From an uncultured Eubacteriales bacterium (GTDB taxonomy: Bacteria > Bacillota > Clostridia > Oscillospirales > Acutalibacteraceae), in assembly GCA_951801675.1 (NCBI GenBank), contig CATONX010000017.1:1-51508 (forward strand): a stretch of DNA of 51,508 nucleotides. The letters are read 5' to 3'. Each line of letters begins with the position of its first letter. Position 1 is the first letter of the stretch. The translations under genes and the position numbers were made by a program. The notes beneath the pieces are model-generated. The model was not told the origin of the DNA. It worked only from the letters and a program-made list of their open reading frames with translations, and did not search any database. Below are positions 18,852-25,365 of the stretch, piece by piece.

Positions 18852-18956
18852 TGTCATCTCTCCTTTGGACCATACATGTTTTTTCTATTTTACCCTACCT
18901 TTTGCATAAGGTAAAGGAGCGGGCATGAAAAAACTCCATTTGGCTGCAATTCCTGC

Positions 18957-18985
18957 TTGCAATCTGCGCAGTTGTCGGATAAAAT
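18957..18985 (+). promoter_or_regulatory. Promoter of the sensory hydrogenase operon
   Basis: TTGCAA (18957-18962), a 17-bp spacer and TAAAAT (18980-18985). Transcription would begin near 18992, giving a leader of about 160 bases. Confidence 0.65.
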
Positions 18986-18991
18986 AAAGCT

Positions 18992-19009
18992 ATGTCGAAA
19001 TTTTAACAA
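18992..19009 (+). promoter_or_regulatory. Possible Rex-like operator at the hydrogenase operon
   Basis: ATGTCGAAATTTTAACAA has one perfect Rex half-site (TTAACAA) and three mismatches in the other. It sits at the predicted transcription start, a position suited to repression. Confidence 0.4.
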
Positions 19010-19153
19010 AATTCTGTGTATTTCTCTGTGTCCAGCCTGTAAACCAGGGAACAGCGGCCAGAGAAGTGCAGCCCATACGGCGCGCCACACACCGGCTGCG
19101 GTGGCGGCCGCTCCAAACAAAGACTATAACCGGCCGGAGAAAAGGTGGTTACC

Positions 19154-19405
19154 ATGGTAAAGTTGAGTGTATGTATCGGAAGCGCATGTCATATCAAAGG
19201 GTCCCACAGCGTGATTACCACGTTCCAGCGGCTGATTAAGGAGCATGAGCTGGAGGGTAAGGTGGAGCTGATGGGCGTATTCTGCCTGGGCCATTGCACC
19301 GAGGCGGTCTCGGTGAAGATCGGCGAAAGCGATATTTACAGTGTCTCCGGTTCTACAGCGGAGAACTTTTTCAATACCCAGGTGCTCCCGCTGGTGGAGT
19401 CCTGA
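19154..19405 (+). CDS. Thioredoxin-like [2Fe-2S] ferredoxin domain protein (NuoE C-terminal-like)
   Basis: 83-residue electron carrier with the thioredoxin-like 2Fe-2S fold found in NuoE/HydC. The four cluster cysteines appear as CIGSAC (residues about 7-12) and CLGHC (about 44-48). The N-terminal helical half of NuoE is absent. The ATG at 19154 follows AAAGGTGG by about 6 bases; a GTG 9 bases upstream is possible. It is the first gene of an operon with the hydrogenase and phosphatase, so it probably passes electrons to or from the sensory hydrogenase. Confidence 0.9.
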   Translation: MVKLSVCIGSACHIKGSHSVITTFQRLIKEHELEGKVELMGVFCLGHCTEAVSVKIGESDIYSVSGSTAENFFNTQVLPLVES

Positions 19406-19545
19406 GGGGGTACCCTGCCCTCACGAGAACAAGTTTATTTTCCGGGTGCCGTGGCTGCCCGCATTGATGCCGCTTATCCCGAACCAGCGAGCCGGGATAA
19501 GCGTTTCTTTTATTTATTGGTCGCTGGAGAAATGGCGGAGACAAT

Positions 19546-21243
19546 ATGAGTATCATCCAATTTAAGGAAGCCAACTGCAAAAGCTGCTATAAATGTATCC
19601 GGACCTGCGACGTCAAGGCGATTTCCTTTTCCAACGAGCAGGCCCGCATTATTCCGGAATCCTGCATCCTGTGCGGGAAATGTACGCTGGTATGTCCCCA
19701 GAACGCCAAGCAGGTGTCCAGCGACCTGCCCATCATCGAAGGGTATCGAAAGTCCGGCGCCAAGCTTTACGCCAGCGTCGCGCCCTCTTATGTGGCCGCC
19801 TTCCCGGGCAAGAGCTTTACCGCCCTGTCCGCCGCTCTCAAGCGTCTGGGTTTTGCCCACGTGGAGGAAACGGCCATCGGCGCTACCCAGGTCAGCCGGG
19901 AATACATGCGGCTGATGGAAGAAAAGAAAATGCGCAACATCATCACCACCTGCTGCCCTACCTCAGTGATGCTGGTGGAGAAATACTATCCCGAGCTCGT
20001 TCCCTTCATCGCGCCGGTGGTTTCCCCGGCGGTGGCCCATGCCCGGATGATGAAAAAGGCCTACGGTGACGACATCAAGGTGGTGTTCGTGGGCCCCTGC
20101 ATCTCCAAGAAGCAGGAGGCCAAGACCGGGCGGGACATCAACGCGGTTTTGATGTTTGAAGAGCTTAAGGATTGGCTGGAGCGGGAAGAAATCTGCATCT
20201 CCGAGCCGGACGAAAATCCGGCCGAAATGCACGAGACCGTCAGCCGCCTCTATCCCTCGCCCGGCGGCATCCTCAGCACCATCCCCCGTGCGGCCCGCGC
20301 GAACTATAAGAGCGTGGCGGTGGACGGGCTCAACCGCTGCATCCAGATGCTCGATTCCATCCGGGACTATAACATCGGGGGCTATTTCATCGAAATGAGC
20401 GCTTGTTCCGGTTCCTGCGTAGAAGGGCCGGGGCTCAAAAGCTTCGAGACGCCCTTCCTCATTTCCAAGGACCTGCTTTTGCGCAATTCCCAGAAGAAGA
20501 CCGAAACCCCGCCGGTTCCCTCCGAAGAGACCCAAACGGATTTCTTCGCCGTCTACGACCGCACCATGGTCCACGACAAAATCCCCGACGACGATACCAT
20601 CAAGGAAATTCTCGCCCGCATCGGCAAGACCACGCCCGAATCCATGCTCAACTGCGGCGCCTGCGGGTATCCCACCTGCCGGGAGAAGGCCATCGCCGTC
20701 TACCAGGGCAAGGCGGACCTGAAAATGTGCCTGCCCTACATGCGCGAGAAGGCGGAGAGCATGTCCAACGTCATTCTGGAGAACACCCCCAACGCCATCT
20801 TCATGCTCGATCAGGAGTTTATGGTGCTCCAGTACAACCGGGCGGCCGGGCGGATGTTCGGGCTGACGGAAGCGGAAACGGTAGGCATGCCCATTGAGCT
20901 GGTGCTGCCGGCGGAGGACTTTGATGTGGTGAGAAAGACCGGAAATCCCGTCTTTAATTCTCCGCGCTCGGCAAAGGAAGGCAAGCTTTCCATCGAGCAG
21001 ACCATTGTTCCCGTGCCCAACGGGGATTACCTGGTCATCGCCCGGGACGTGACCGAGGAGGAAGAGAACCGCCGCAAAACCGAAGAGTTCCGCCGGGAAA
21101 CCGTGGAGATCACCCAGAAAGTCATCGATAAGCAGATGCGGGTGGCCCAGGAAATCGCCAGCCTTCTGGGCGAAACCACCGGCGAAACCAAGGCGGCTCT
21201 CACCAAGCTCAAAAAGTCCATCGCCCAGGGGGACCGGCTATGA
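19546..21243 (+). CDS. hydS: Sensory [FeFe] hydrogenase with PAS domain (Group C, HydS-like)
   Basis: 565-residue cytoplasmic protein proposed to sense H2 or redox state. Order: two 4Fe-4S ferredoxin motifs (CKSCYKCIRTC and CILCGKCTLVC, residues about 11-50); the H-cluster domain with L1 TTCCPTS near 145, L2 GPCISKKQE near 184 and L3 EMSACSGSCVEGPG near 283; a further cysteine cluster (LNCGACGYPTCREKA, residues about 366-380, plus a later Cys); a PAS domain (MSNVILENTPNAIFMLDQEF onward, about 405-510); and a helical tail. The altered L1 to L3 motifs and the PAS tail mark Group C rather than a catalytic hydrogenase. It overlaps the phosphatase start by 4 bases (ATGA). Confidence 0.93.
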   Translation: MSIIQFKEANCKSCYKCIRTCDVKAISFSNEQARIIPESCILCGKCTLVCPQNAKQVSSDLPIIEGYRKSGAKLYASVAPSYVAAFPGKSFTALSAALKRLGFAHVEETAIGATQVSREYMRLMEEKKMRNIITTCCPTSVMLVEKYYPELVPFIAPVVSPAVAHARMMKKAYGDDIKVVFVGPCISKKQEAKTGRDINAVLMFEELKDWLEREEICISEPDENPAEMHETVSRLYPSPGGILSTIPRAARANYKSVAVDGLNRCIQMLDSIRDYNIGGYFIEMSACSGSCVEGPGLKSFETPFLISKDLLLRNSQKKTETPPVPSEETQTDFFAVYDRTMVHDKIPDDDTIKEILARIGKTTPESMLNCGACGYPTCREKAIAVYQGKADLKMCLPYMREKAESMSNVILENTPNAIFMLDQEFMVLQYNRAAGRMFGLTEAETVGMPIELVLPAEDFDVVRKTGNPVFNSPRSAKEGKLSIEQTIVPVPNGDYLVIARDVTEEEENRRKTEEFRRETVEITQKVIDKQMRVAQEIASLLGETTGETKAALTKLKKSIAQGDRL

Positions 21244-22412
21244 AAAGCTACTATTACGAAACCAGCTGGGGAAGCCTGTTTAAGCACGGGGAAGAGCTGT
21301 GCGGCGACAAGGTCGAAATCGTAAAGAACGGCACTGACACTACCATGGTCCTGGCCGACGGCCTGGGAAGCGGCGTCAAGGCCAACATTCTCGCCTCCCT
21401 GACCAGTAAGATCGTGTCCACCATGCTAAACGCGGGAGCCGATATCCCCGACGTCATCGAAACCATGGCGTCCACCCTCCCGGTCTGCCAGGAGCGGCTG
21501 GTGGCCTATTCCACCTTTACCTTCCTGCGCGTCAGCCCCACCGGGGAAGCTCATATCGTGGAGTACGACAATCCGCCCCTCATCATCCTGCGCGATGGCA
21601 AGAGCTTGGACCTGCCCCGCAGAGAGATGGAGATTGAGGGAAAGCTCATCAAGGAAACCAATATCAAGTTGCAGCCGGGAGACTTTTGTGTCTTCTTTTC
21701 CGACGGGGTCATCCACGCGGGCATCGGCAAGCTGCTCAATTTGGGCTGGCAGCAGGAGAACGTGGTGGAGTACCTGGAAAAGGCCTATCAGAAGGATGCT
21801 TCCGCCCACTATATGCAGACCCAGCTTCTCGCAGCCTGCAACAGCCTTTATATGGAATCCCCCGGGGACGATACCACCGTGGCCGTGTGCAAGGTGCGTC
21901 TGCCAAACGTAGCGTATGTGATGGTTGGCCCGCCGGTGGACGGCAAAGAGGACGAAACCCTGGTCAACGAGCTTTTGCATTTTGACGGTACGAAGATCAT
22001 CTGCGGCGGCACCACCTCTCAGATCGTCTGCCGGGTGTCCGGCCGGGAAATCCGCACCATGATCGACTATATTTCTCCCGACGTGCCTCCCATCGCCAAG
22101 ATCGAGGGGATCGACCTGGTGACCGAAGGTGTCATCACCCTGGGCAAGGCGTTGGAGCTGATGAAAAAGTACGAGCAGGGCGGAGTAGGACGGGACAATG
22201 CCCTCAATTACAAGAAGGACGGCGCCCATCTGCTGGCCCAAAAGCTGATTCTCGAATGCACGGGGGCCAAGTTCGTGGTGGGGCGCGCCCTTAACCCGGC
22301 CCACCAGAACCCCGACATGCCCATCGACCTGAGCATCAAGCTGCGCCTGGTGCAGGACATTGCCGATTGTCTGCGCCGGATGGACAAAGAGGTCGTGGTG
22401 GAATACCATTAA
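21240..22412 (+). CDS. SpoIIE/PP2C-family serine phosphatase, partner of HydS
   Basis: 390-residue PP2C-type phosphatase. The N-terminal part carries the metal-binding elements EELCGDKVEIV and VLADGLGSGVKAN (about residues 18-45), VEYDNPPLIILRDGK and DFCVFFSDGVIHAGIGK (about 145-160), then ESPGDDTTVAVCKVRLP (about 200-215). A C-terminal domain of about 170 residues follows (CGGTTSQIVCRVSGREI onward) with no name I recognise. It starts within the hydS stop codon, so the two are translationally coupled. In Group C hydrogenase loci a phosphatase of this type is a common neighbour and is the likely output module. Confidence 0.9.
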   Translation: MKSYYYETSWGSLFKHGEELCGDKVEIVKNGTDTTMVLADGLGSGVKANILASLTSKIVSTMLNAGADIPDVIETMASTLPVCQERLVAYSTFTFLRVSPTGEAHIVEYDNPPLIILRDGKSLDLPRREMEIEGKLIKETNIKLQPGDFCVFFSDGVIHAGIGKLLNLGWQQENVVEYLEKAYQKDASAHYMQTQLLAACNSLYMESPGDDTTVAVCKVRLPNVAYVMVGPPVDGKEDETLVNELLHFDGTKIICGGTTSQIVCRVSGREIRTMIDYISPDVPPIAKIEGIDLVTEGVITLGKALELMKKYEQGGVGRDNALNYKKDGAHLLAQKLILECTGAKFVVGRALNPAHQNPDMPIDLSIKLRLVQDIADCLRRMDKEVVVEYH

Positions 22413-22442
22413 GGGGGCCTTTTGGCCGATTGGTAGATAACC

Positions 22443-22492
22443 AAACGCCTGGAAGAACGAGCACATGGCTCGCTTCTTCCAGGCGTTTTTCT
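22443..22492 (+). terminator. Terminator of the hydrogenase operon
   Basis: A long stem (22443-22462 with 22468-22488, one bulged base) followed by TTTTT. Confidence 0.9.
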
Positions 22493-22656
22493 GTGGGATT
22501 GCGTTGCAGCGGCATACATGGTAACAATCAACATGGGAATGGCCAAACAGGGACATTTGGAATACGATTGATATGGGAAGAAGATACCGAGACAAAAGCC
22601 GTCTCTGAAAGCTTTTTTCCCGCGTTTTTCTCAGGAAACGGACCGCGAACACGGTT

Positions 22657-22821
22657 TCATATTTTTTCTCCGGTGTCTTTCATCGTAAAGGCTGAGTCAT
22701 AATTGCAATTCAATACCTCTGCAATGCGAAGCAGCTCTTTTTCGGAAAAGTTATCCTCTCTTAACTTGTTGCTGAAGTTGCTTTGTTTATATCCAAGGCT
22801 TTCCATTAGTTCCTTGATCAT
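22657..22821 (-). CDS. Small HTH-like protein, probably truncated
   Basis: 54-residue minus-strand frame. The translation, starting MIKELMESLGYKQSNFSNKL and continuing REDNFSEKELLRIAEVLNC, is a recognisable small XRE-type helix-turn-helix. It is shorter than most family members and has only a weak AGAAG upstream of the ATG. It faces away from the HTH gene at 23092 across an AT-rich control region, an arrangement like phage repressor pairs. It may be a relic. Confidence 0.5.
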   Translation of the reverse strand: MIKELMESLGYKQSNFSNKLREDNFSEKELLRIAEVLNCNYDSAFTMKDTGEKI

Positions 22822-23091
22822 TCTACTTCTTTTTTGTTCATAAATATTTTACATTTCTTCTTCGTATTAAAATATAGTGAATTAATTCACTTATTTTTGA
22901 ACGAATACATAAATAATATAATATTGATAATATAAATCCATTCAATTGTGTCTGTAATGATTTCTCCCAATTTGATTTCATTTTATCGAAATGTATAATA
23001 TAAAAAACGAAGGTTGATTGGATGAGCGCTTAAGAAAGAAATGTAGATTTTTTTATGAACAATATAAAAGGAAGTTGGAGTGTGATAGCGA
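22822..23091. other. AT-rich region between two divergent HTH genes
   Basis: About 270 bases of markedly AT-rich DNA, unlike the surrounding GC-rich genome, with several TATAAT-like strings and an ATAATATAAT region. It probably holds divergent promoters; no gene was seen. The base composition suggests transfer. Confidence 0.5.
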
Positions 23092-23304
23092 ATGACGTAT
23101 CGTTTACTTCAAGCAAGGGAAGAGGCGGGATTAACTCAGGAAGAAGTGGCAGAGGCCATCGGCGTAACGTTGCGGACTTACCGGCGTTATGAGGAAAAAG
23201 GAGCCGATTCCATGCGGTTGCCCGTGCTTGTGAAGCTTGTGGATTTGTATGGATGCACGGTGGATTGGATGACCGGACGCACCGAGAAGCGAGAGCTTCG
23301 ATGA
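23092..23304 (+). CDS. Small XRE-family HTH protein
   Basis: 70-residue DNA-binding protein that is almost entirely an HTH_3 domain: LLQAREEAGLTQEEVAEAIGV forms helices 1-2, TLRTYRRYEEKGADSM the recognition helix, and LVKLVDLYGCTVDWMTGR the final helix. A GGAAGTTGGAG site lies upstream of the ATG. It is the plus-strand member of a divergent pair over AT-rich DNA and borders the repeat island. Its targets are unknown; it could regulate the divergent pair. Confidence 0.85.
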   Translation: MTYRLLQAREEAGLTQEEVAEAIGVTLRTYRRYEEKGADSMRLPVLVKLVDLYGCTVDWMTGRTEKRELR

Positions 23305-23314
23305 TTCCCGGGCT

Positions 23315-23348
23315 GCCTCTTTCTTTTGCTCCGCCAAAAGAAAGAGGC
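23315..23348. repeat. Palindromic repeat, family A, copy 1
   Basis: A perfect 14-bp stem (23315-23328 with 23335-23348), loop CTCCGC. The CTTTCTTTTG / CAAAAGAAAG core recurs at 23419 and, diverged, at 24789 and near 24950. It lies directly after the HTH stop and could also act as its terminator. Confidence 0.7.
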
Positions 23349-23418
23349 GAAAGAAAAGGCGGTGGGAAGAATAGATCCGCTTTTCTCCTTAAATGTACTT
23401 TCCCAAAGCTCTTTTGCT

Positions 23419-23452
23419 GTTCATTTCTTTTGCGCTGCCAAAAGAAACGAAC
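23419..23452. repeat. Palindromic repeat, family A, copy 2
   Basis: A 14-bp stem (23419-23432 with 23439-23452, one wobble pair) sharing the TTTCTTTTG / CAAAAGAAA core with copy 1; AAAGAAAAGGC follows both copies. Confidence 0.7.
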
Positions 23453-23466
23453 CAAAGAAAAGGCAG

Positions 23467-23519
23467 TTCAAGGGGGAAAAAGACGCTAGAATCTGGGACA
23501 CATATTTTTCCCCCTTGAA
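23467..23519. repeat. Long inverted repeat, family B, copy 1
   Basis: A perfect 15-bp inverted repeat (23467-23481 with 23505-23519, arm TTCAAGGGGGAAAAA) with a 23-base loop. Confidence 0.75.
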
Positions 23520-23651
23520 AATCCCCCTCTTATCGGAGGAGGGCAGGGGGAAGAAAACAAGATTTGGTGAAATGCAGTCACACAACTCCGTCAACCGACA
23601 AAGTCGGTTGTGACTCTCTTTCACCAGCCCGACCGAGCGGACAGAGGGATT

Positions 23652-23704
23652 CTTAAGGGAGAAAAACCTTTTCCCCGAACTTTACGCCGTTTTTCTCCCT
23701 TAAG
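23652..23704. repeat. Long inverted repeat, family B, copy 2
   Basis: A perfect 15-bp inverted repeat (23652-23666 with 23690-23704, arm CTTAAGGGAGAAAAA) with a 23-base loop, the same geometry as copy 1 but with different arms. Confidence 0.75.
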
Positions 23705-23723
23705 TCGCCCTTTCTTTGGTTCG
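23673..23723. repeat. 51-bp direct repeat, copy 1
   Basis: Begins CCCCGAACTTTACGCCG and runs through the second arm of the family B hairpin to TTTCTTTGGTTCG. A second copy lies at 24743-24793 with one base different. Confidence 0.8.
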
Positions 23724-24009
23724 CCCAACGAGGTATACGCCTTTCGGCGTAGAGTAAGACGGGGATGCGAACATTCGTTCTATATATTTGGCGATATTCG
23801 GAGGAATTCATAGTGGAAAACCCGTGGAAAATGGCGGGTTTGCGGGGGATGGAGGCCTAATTTTCAGCGGGAGGGAAAAAGCGCGTGAAAGATGGTCACG
23901 GATTGTTTGTCTTGGCCCACGGCAATGCGTGAGGAAAGCGGGAGGTCTGCCCAGCGCCCGGATGCAGGTCGCGGTAAGGCCTCGGTCTTGTTGGTCTTTG
24001 CGTCATGGC

Positions 24010-24123
24010 GGGCCTCTTTTTGAAGGGGCCTCATTGTAGCATGTTCGGCAAGGGCTTCGCGAGTGCCTGGCGGCACCCTTGCCTTCCATGCCATAGAGGC
24101 CCCATCTTCAAAAAAGGAGGCCC
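24010..24123 (+). repeat. Long imperfect hairpin covering the HNH ribosome-binding site
   Basis: Arms of about 45 bases (24010-24054 and 24076-24123) pair imperfectly around a 21-base loop that itself holds a TGCC/GGCA stem. The distal arm contains the GGAGG (24116-24120) used by the HNH gene, so an intact hairpin would hide it. 23724-24009 holds no gene I can support. Confidence 0.65.
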
Positions 24124-24128
24124 TTGCC

Positions 24129-24431
24129 ATGTTATCCGCAAAGATTCCCAACGAAGTGCGCAAGTCCATCTACGCCCGCGACGGGTACCGGTGCGCGCTG
24201 TGCGACGACGTGCGCTATCTGCAGATCCACCACGTGATTCACCGGTCGCTGGGAGGCACCAACAGCCCGCACAATCTGATCTGCCTGTGCTCCCGCTGCC
24301 ACGCGCTTGCCCATGGGACAAACCTGTTCGACGGGGAAGTCGATCTGACCAGCGAGGACATTGACCAGGCGTGCGTGGAGTACGTGTCCGACTTTTACGC
24401 AGAGGAATGGAACCCGTGGGGAAAGCCGTGA
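24129..24431 (+). CDS. Small HNH endonuclease
   Basis: 100-residue stand-alone HNH nuclease. RKSIYARDGYRCALCDD gives the first zinc Cys pair, LQIHHVIHRSLGGTNSPHNLICLCSRCH provides the HNH core with the catalytic His, and the second Cys pair is in CLCSRCHALAHG. The C-terminus is acidic (SEDIDQACVEYVSDFYAEEWNPWG). The ATG follows AAAAAAGGAGG by 8 bases. There is no DNA-binding domain, no adjacent terminase or portal gene and no RuvC part. It is surrounded on both sides by palindromic repeats and lies right after a long hairpin; a role in element mobility or phage-type DNA cutting is only inference. Confidence 0.85.
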   Translation: MLSAKIPNEVRKSIYARDGYRCALCDDVRYLQIHHVIHRSLGGTNSPHNLICLCSRCHALAHGTNLFDGEVDLTSEDIDQACVEYVSDFYAEEWNPWGKP

Positions 24432-24613
24432 GGCTTTCTCTTTCTATATGGAGGCGCTGCGCGCTTGATGCGCGTCCCGCTCCTTCGCGGCCTGGCTTAC
24501 GCCCGGCCACTGCGTCGCTTGGCGCGCGTGGAGGTCGGGGCATGGCGGAGCCAGACCGGGCGCGTCTTAATCGCAGCGGAAGGCCGCACCGGCCCGCGCC
24601 CCTGCGCGACTAA

Positions 24614-24688
24614 ACAAAAGGCGATATTTTGCCCAATTGCTTCGCAATTGCAAGGGGGCGCGGCCCCGGCAAAATAGGGGCCTTTTGT
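24614..24688. repeat. Compact three-way-junction-like structured element
   Basis: The closing stem ACAAAAGGC/GCCTTTTGT (24614-24622 with 24680-24688) encloses ATTTTGCC/GGCAAAAT (24626-24633 with 24668-24675), which encloses two hairpins (CAATTGC/GCAATTG at 24634-24650 and GGGGC/GCCCC at 24655-24667). All helices are perfect. It could be an RNA element or a dispersed repeat. Around it, 24432-24613 is GC-rich without a supported gene, and a smaller hairpin ATGGCGGC/GCCGCCAT follows near 24705-24723. Confidence 0.6.
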
Positions 24689-24742
24689 ATAATCGCTTGG
24701 GGAGATGGCGGCTTTGCCGCCATCGGTGGCGGGCCTGGTTGC

Positions 24743-24793
24743 CCCCGAACTTTACGCCGTTTTTCTCCCTTAAGCCGCCCTTTCTTTGGTTCG
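24743..24793. repeat. 51-bp direct repeat, copy 2
   Basis: Matches 23673-23723 with one T-to-C change. It continues directly into family A hairpin copy 3. Confidence 0.8.
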
Positions 24794-24822
24794 TTTCTTT
24801 CGGCGACGCGAAAGAAATGAAC
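24789..24822. repeat. Palindromic repeat, family A, copy 3
   Basis: A 14-bp stem with one wobble pair (24789-24802 with 24809-24822). Sequence after it (CAGGTAAAAAACGGACGG...CTGCGAGG) recurs in diverged form at about 24989-25018, indicating a degenerate tandem unit. No gene is supported between 24794 and 25170. Confidence 0.65.
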
Positions 24823-25170
24823 ACGATGTCAGGTAAAAAACGGACGGAAGGGACCGACTGCTGCGAGGCTAAGAACGGATTCTTTTCAAAACCCGGTATA
24901 AGAAAAACCGGCAAATTATAGCCCCGCTTTTCAATGACTGTCAGAGTGCCTTCTCCTTTCGGCGGAGCGAAAGAAAGGAATACGAAGCCAGGTAGGAACC
25001 GGACGATAGATTGCGAGGAAAAGTCCTCTATGAAAATAAAATTCTGTGTCCCTGCGCATCCCGTCCAAACCACAAAGCCAAACCGGGATTTCTTCCCGTA
25101 AACATCAAAAAAAGACGCAAAATGCCTAGCAGGGAACCGAAAAATGTATCGGAAAGAACCAAAGGACAAG

Positions 25171-25188
25171 TTGTTAAAATATTCACAA
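25171..25188 (+). promoter_or_regulatory. Rex operator 1 upstream of adhE
   Basis: TTGTTAAAATATTCACAA matches TTGTTAA-N4-TTAACAA with one mismatch, just upstream of the adhE promoter. Confidence 0.75.
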
Positions 25189-25219
25189 AATTCTAGCCAA
25201 AAGAGGTGCAAAGTTGTAC

Positions 25220-25248
25220 TTGCGTTTTATAGGATGGTTTGATAAAAT
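25220..25248 (+). promoter_or_regulatory. Promoter of adhE
   Basis: TTGCGT (25220-25225), a 17-bp spacer and TAAAAT (25243-25248). The -10 lies inside Rex operator 2. The leader to the start codon is about 110 bases. Confidence 0.65.
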
Positions 25249-25256
25249 ATTAACAA
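25239..25256 (+). promoter_or_regulatory. Rex operator 2 over the adhE -10
   Basis: TTGATAAAATATTAACAA matches the Rex consensus with one mismatch and covers the -10 box, ideal for repression when NADH is low. Confidence 0.75.
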
Positions 25257-25365
25257 TCTCATCGGGCAAACTGTAACGATACCCGTGGAGAACCATCAAC
25301 CGCAAACGTTCCGCCCCGGCGGACATTCGCTGCCCATGACGCTCGATTTAGAAAGGGGAATTCTC

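Noticed and set aside
24010-24431. IscB/HEARO-type RNA-guided nuclease
   Set aside because: The protein is only 100 residues, with an HNH domain and no RuvC or PLMP parts, and no known guide RNA consensus was seen.
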